Positions 61,539 through 64,000 of a stretch of DNA of 64,000 nt are shown here, piece by piece; positions within the stretch are counted from its first letter, which is position 1, and each line of letters opens with the position of its first letter. Made by a program: the position numbers and the translations under genes. Origin of the DNA: Oscillospiraceae bacterium (GTDB lineage: Bacteria > Bacillota > Clostridia > Oscillospirales > Ruminococcaceae). The notes under the pieces were generated by a model. That model did not search any database. It worked only from the letters and a program-made list of their open reading frames with translations, and was not told where the DNA came from. The stretch lies in assembly GCA_030539275.1 (NCBI GenBank), contig JAUNSK010000004.1, positions 1-64,000 on the forward strand, read 5' to 3'.

Positions 61539-64000
61539 TCAGTAACTCATTATATCATTGTATATTATTTCTCTGTCATCCGATCCTATCATGGACGGAT
61601 CAAACCGGTATTTAACACTGCCGTTATCGTTACAGCTTACATCTGGCACAATCGCTGACGCAAACCATGTGTGTATTTTTGCACTGGCATTTACCTCAAC
61701 CATTGTATAAGCACTGGTAATATCAAAGGCCTCCGGTTTTTCGAGTACTCTGCCGTCACAGCAGACATTGTTCATACCGTTAGTCATATTTATCTGAATG
61801 AGTACAGCGGTCCGCGACAGCATTGCGTCCTTTTTTTCAGGTGACATAGCTGCAAGCATCATAAATATTTTTAGGTACTCCTTATAGCTTATACTCAGCA
61901 TGTTTCCTTTCGCAGTTTTTACAGACTTTGCATCACTAAGCGCTTCTCCTTCAAATTTCTGAGAAACCTTTGCAGTCAAACCTGTCGTATACTTTTCTAC
62001 GGTATCACATGCATATTCCTTAGCCTTGCTTCCTGCCCGGCTTATCCCGTCAGATGCCTTCTGTTTAAGAGTCTCACTGTATCCGGCGATCCTGCTGTTT
62101 ATCTTTGAGCTCATTGATTCAAAAATGCTGTTTATTTTCCCGGTAGCCTCCTCAAATGCTGCATCTGCTTTAGCAGTACCGCTCTGCAGGACCTGAGTAT
62201 ATTTATCATATATGGCATCAGTTATCACTGACATATTTTCCTGAGTCAGATCGAGTACATAATTTTTTGCCTGCGAATATATATCAGACTCGTCACCTCT
62301 GAGACTGACAAGCTTATCAGTTATCATCGTATCTATCTTGTCTTTGGTAACTGTCCCGTCTGCGCTGTTGAGAACACTGTATACTACATCCTGAAGCGGC
62401 GCAATTACAGCATTGACAGCCGCTTGTGATGCCTCTTTGGAAACAGTGTCTATGTAACCTGTAACACAGCCGGTGAGTTCATCGATCTTATCACTGGAAA
62501 GAATGTCTATTTTCGTGAAGACGTCGTCAACTGCCTCACCGGTTTTTGAAACAGCAGCCGATACTATCGCTGAGCTGTTGTTTCTGACACAGTTCACTAT
62601 TCCTGTGGGCTTCATTACCCAGGTCGTACTTGTTTTATAAACAGGGACAGTACCGCCGTCGAGCAGTACATTAACATCATAGACTGATTCAGCAAGAGCA
62701 AGGGACAAAATAAGAACATTCTGAACTACCGGAATTCCAAAGCCCGTCCAGCCTGCTATTGCTGCAGCAGAGGACAGCGTAAATGCTTTGATCTGTGCAT
62801 CAGTATATGCGTACATTGTGTTTGTGACAAATCTCGTACCGAATATCAGGGCGTTTGTATACTGATGATTTTTCTGCATGTCCTCATTTCCCCAGAGTAT
62901 ATATTCCGCTTCACTCTTATAGAGAACATTGTTTTCAGGTGACAAAGCAATACCGCTGAGTGTAGTCGGAGATATTTTCTCACTCTTTACTCCGTCTGAT
63001 TTTCTGTCACTCGTATAGCAGCTGAACATCTCAGAAGCATACTCGGCAAAGTAAAGATTTCGTACTCCTTCTCCGGTGATATTTTTTATCAGATCACCCA
63101 TCCCTGAAAGAAAATCTGCGCTGCTGCTGAGCATATTCTGCTGATTTTCAAGCATCTCATCATCATTCTCCGTCGGAGAATTATCCTGCGAAAGTTCACA
63201 GGATTCTTCTTCACCGCCTGAGTAATTCAAAATGCCGTCAAGCAGCTCATCCGGTATATTATCGCTTAAACTTGTGCCAGCCGCCTCTGACAGATCCGCA
63301 CCGGATATTTTTGAAGTATCTGCAAATGACCTTATTTTATCTCTTATATTCTGAGCCTGACTGTTCTCCTGAGACTGCGCCTTATCCTGTGAGCAGACCC
63401 TGCACAGATATCCGTAAAACTCTTCGTCTGATGTTACCTTACCCGGCACAGCAGGCATCGTTCCTTCTTCAGTAAGTGTATCAGCAAGCTTATCAGCATC
63501 AGACGTCCCTGATCCATCTGCAGCACAGCTGTGTTTTATAAGTTCTGTATAATGTAACACATCAGACTGCGAATCTATGAGCTTTTCACCACAGAAGCTT
63601 ACGTTCTTAAGTTTGTCCTCTATATCACTCAGTTCACTTGCTTTTGCATCAAGGCTTTCTTTAAGTCTGCGAATGCTTTTCTTGTCTGCACAGCCGACAC
63701 TGCTTTCAAAATCACTTCTCATTGCATCCCTGAGTTCATCACTCTCAAGCTTATCAATACTTTGTGACCAGTTTTCCCCCTTTGACTCAAGCTCTTCTAT
63801 ACATGACAACAGATCATTTGTCTCTGAGCTCAGAGTCCGTGATGCATCCTCAAGATATTTAATTGCTGTCTCACACATTTCTTCTGTTCCGGACAGCCTG
63901 CTTCGTACATTGTCAAGCTTTTGCTGAAGATCGCTGATCCTTTGCTGATCATCATCTGACTGTTGTGAAACTGCCTTAAGCGTTATTTCCCTGCAGCAGG
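61539..64000 (-). CDS. DUF5702 protein, 5' end outside the window
   Basis: The frame is open to the window edge, so at least 819 residues are seen and the N-terminus is missing. The visible part has an N-terminal coiled coil (QQRISDLQQKLDNVRSRL onward), a low-complexity acidic middle, then the DUF5702 core: SEAEYILWGNEDMQKNHQYT, a hydrophobic stretch (IAGWTGFGIPVVQNVLILSLALAES), and the late YKEYLKIFMMLAAM and RTAVLIQINMTN. Between these lies a long helical insert (about 500-680). DUF5702 proteins belong to Tad/Flp-type pilus loci in ruminococci and usually begin with a membrane helix, expected just outside the window. Confidence 0.8.
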   Translation of the reverse strand, partial: CCREITLKAVSQQSDDDQQRISDLQQKLDNVRSRLSGTEEMCETAIKYLEDASRTLSSETNDLLSCIEELESKGENWSQSIDKLESDELRDAMRSDFESSVGCADKKSIRRLKESLDAKASELSDIEDKLKNVSFCGEKLIDSQSDVLHYTELIKHSCAADGSGTSDADKLADTLTEEGTMPAVPGKVTSDEEFYGYLCRVCSQDKAQSQENSQAQNIRDKIRSFADTSKISGADLSEAAGTSLSDNIPDELLDGILNYSGGEEESCELSQDNSPTENDDEMLENQQNMLSSSADFLSGMGDLIKNITGEGVRNLYFAEYASEMFSCYTSDRKSDGVKSEKISPTTLSGIALSPENNVLYKSEAEYILWGNEDMQKNHQYTNALIFGTRFVTNTMYAYTDAQIKAFTLSSAAAIAGWTGFGIPVVQNVLILSLALAESVYDVNVLLDGGTVPVYKTSTTWVMKPTGIVNCVRNNSSAIVSAAVSKTGEAVDDVFTKIDILSSDKIDELTGCVTGYIDTVSKEASQAAVNAVIAPLQDVVYSVLNSADGTVTKDKIDTMITDKLVSLRGDESDIYSQAKNYVLDLTQENMSVITDAIYDKYTQVLQSGTAKADAAFEEATGKINSIFESMSSKINSRIAGYSETLKQKASDGISRAGSKAKEYACDTVEKYTTGLTAKVSQKFEGEALSDAKSVKTAKGNMLSISYKEYLKIFMMLAAMSPEKKDAMLSRTAVLIQINMTNGMNNVCCDGRVLEKPEAFDITSAYTMVEVNASAKIHTWFASAIVPDVSCNDNGSVKYRFDPSMIGSDDREIIYNDIMSY

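Overview
The window looks like chromosomal DNA of a low-GC Firmicute of the Ruminococcus type (Oscillospiraceae). The grounds are AT-rich intergenic DNA, strong GGAGG-type ribosome binding sites, sigma-A promoters with 17-base spacers, three secreted proteins ending in type I dockerin repeats (the cellulosome plug module), a BspA-like leucine-rich repeat protein, a DUF5702 protein, and the paired ssrA and smpB genes. I see no transposase, integrase, rRNA or CRISPR array. The genus is inferred from gene content, not proven.

Layout. 0.1-7.9 kb: a five-gene minus-strand operon (SWIM zinc finger, helical-repeat protein, MoxR AAA+ ATPase, DUF5682, vWA protein), with its own promoter and TAATG stop/start overlaps; it looks like one ATP-driven machine of unknown target. 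8.1-12.4 kb: DUF4261, a GNAT-YoaP fusion, an RmlD-like reductase overlapping a dicarboxylate/glutamate symporter. 12.5-18.2 kb: an envelope or peptide stress module (ECF sigma, zinc anti-sigma, ABC ATPase and permease, response regulator, histidine kinase, second permease) with one short motif ahead of each of its three sub-blocks. 18.3-20.6 kb: Gfo/Idh/MocA oxidoreductase, ArsC-like protein, radical SAM enzyme. 20.7-23.6 kb: feoAB diverging from a DtxR-family regulator, with an 8+8 inverted repeat between them. 23.7-29.8 kb: a 40-residue peptide gene, tRNA-Gln, a coiled-coil repeat protein, YwqG, an NADP-type secondary alcohol dehydrogenase, peptide deformylase, a membrane protein and a SIMPL protein.

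30.2-36.9 kb: two DUF11-like surface protein paralogs, a 58-residue membrane peptide, a small acidic protein, a 1114-residue leucine-rich repeat protein and a NUDIX hydrolase. 37.2-39.1 kb: tandem secreted dockerin proteins whose papain-like domain has lost Cys and His; an apparently active homologue sits at 51.7-52.7 kb. 39.4-41.1 kb: DUF3307 and SatD, with a 30-base palindrome over the satD -35 box. 41.1-44.5 kb: a compact double-glycine peptide cassette (precursor, attenuating hairpin, lipoprotein, C39 peptidase ABC exporter). 44.8-47.4 kb: an amino-acid ABC importer with its binding lobes in reversed order fused to the permease, behind a long leader with a terminator hairpin. 47.6-55.8 kb: MBL hydrolase, a decayed ferredoxin gene, small proteins, an autoregulated TetR gene, fragments of a small membrane-protein family, and a Ser/Thr-rich anchored protein.

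55.9-58.6 kb: a MarR regulator and a 4Fe-4S reductase-like gene sharing an operator, bracketed by a 12-base copy of the tmRNA 3' end, then ssrA and smpB. 58.8-59.05 kb: three 94-base structured repeats. 59.1-61.4 kb: radA and an mscS-type channel gene. 61.5-64 kb: a DUF5702 protein running off the window edge.

Best candidates for something new: the 44 kb peptide cassette, the catalytically dead dockerin proteins, the SWIM/MoxR/vWA operon and the tmRNA-bounded MarR island.
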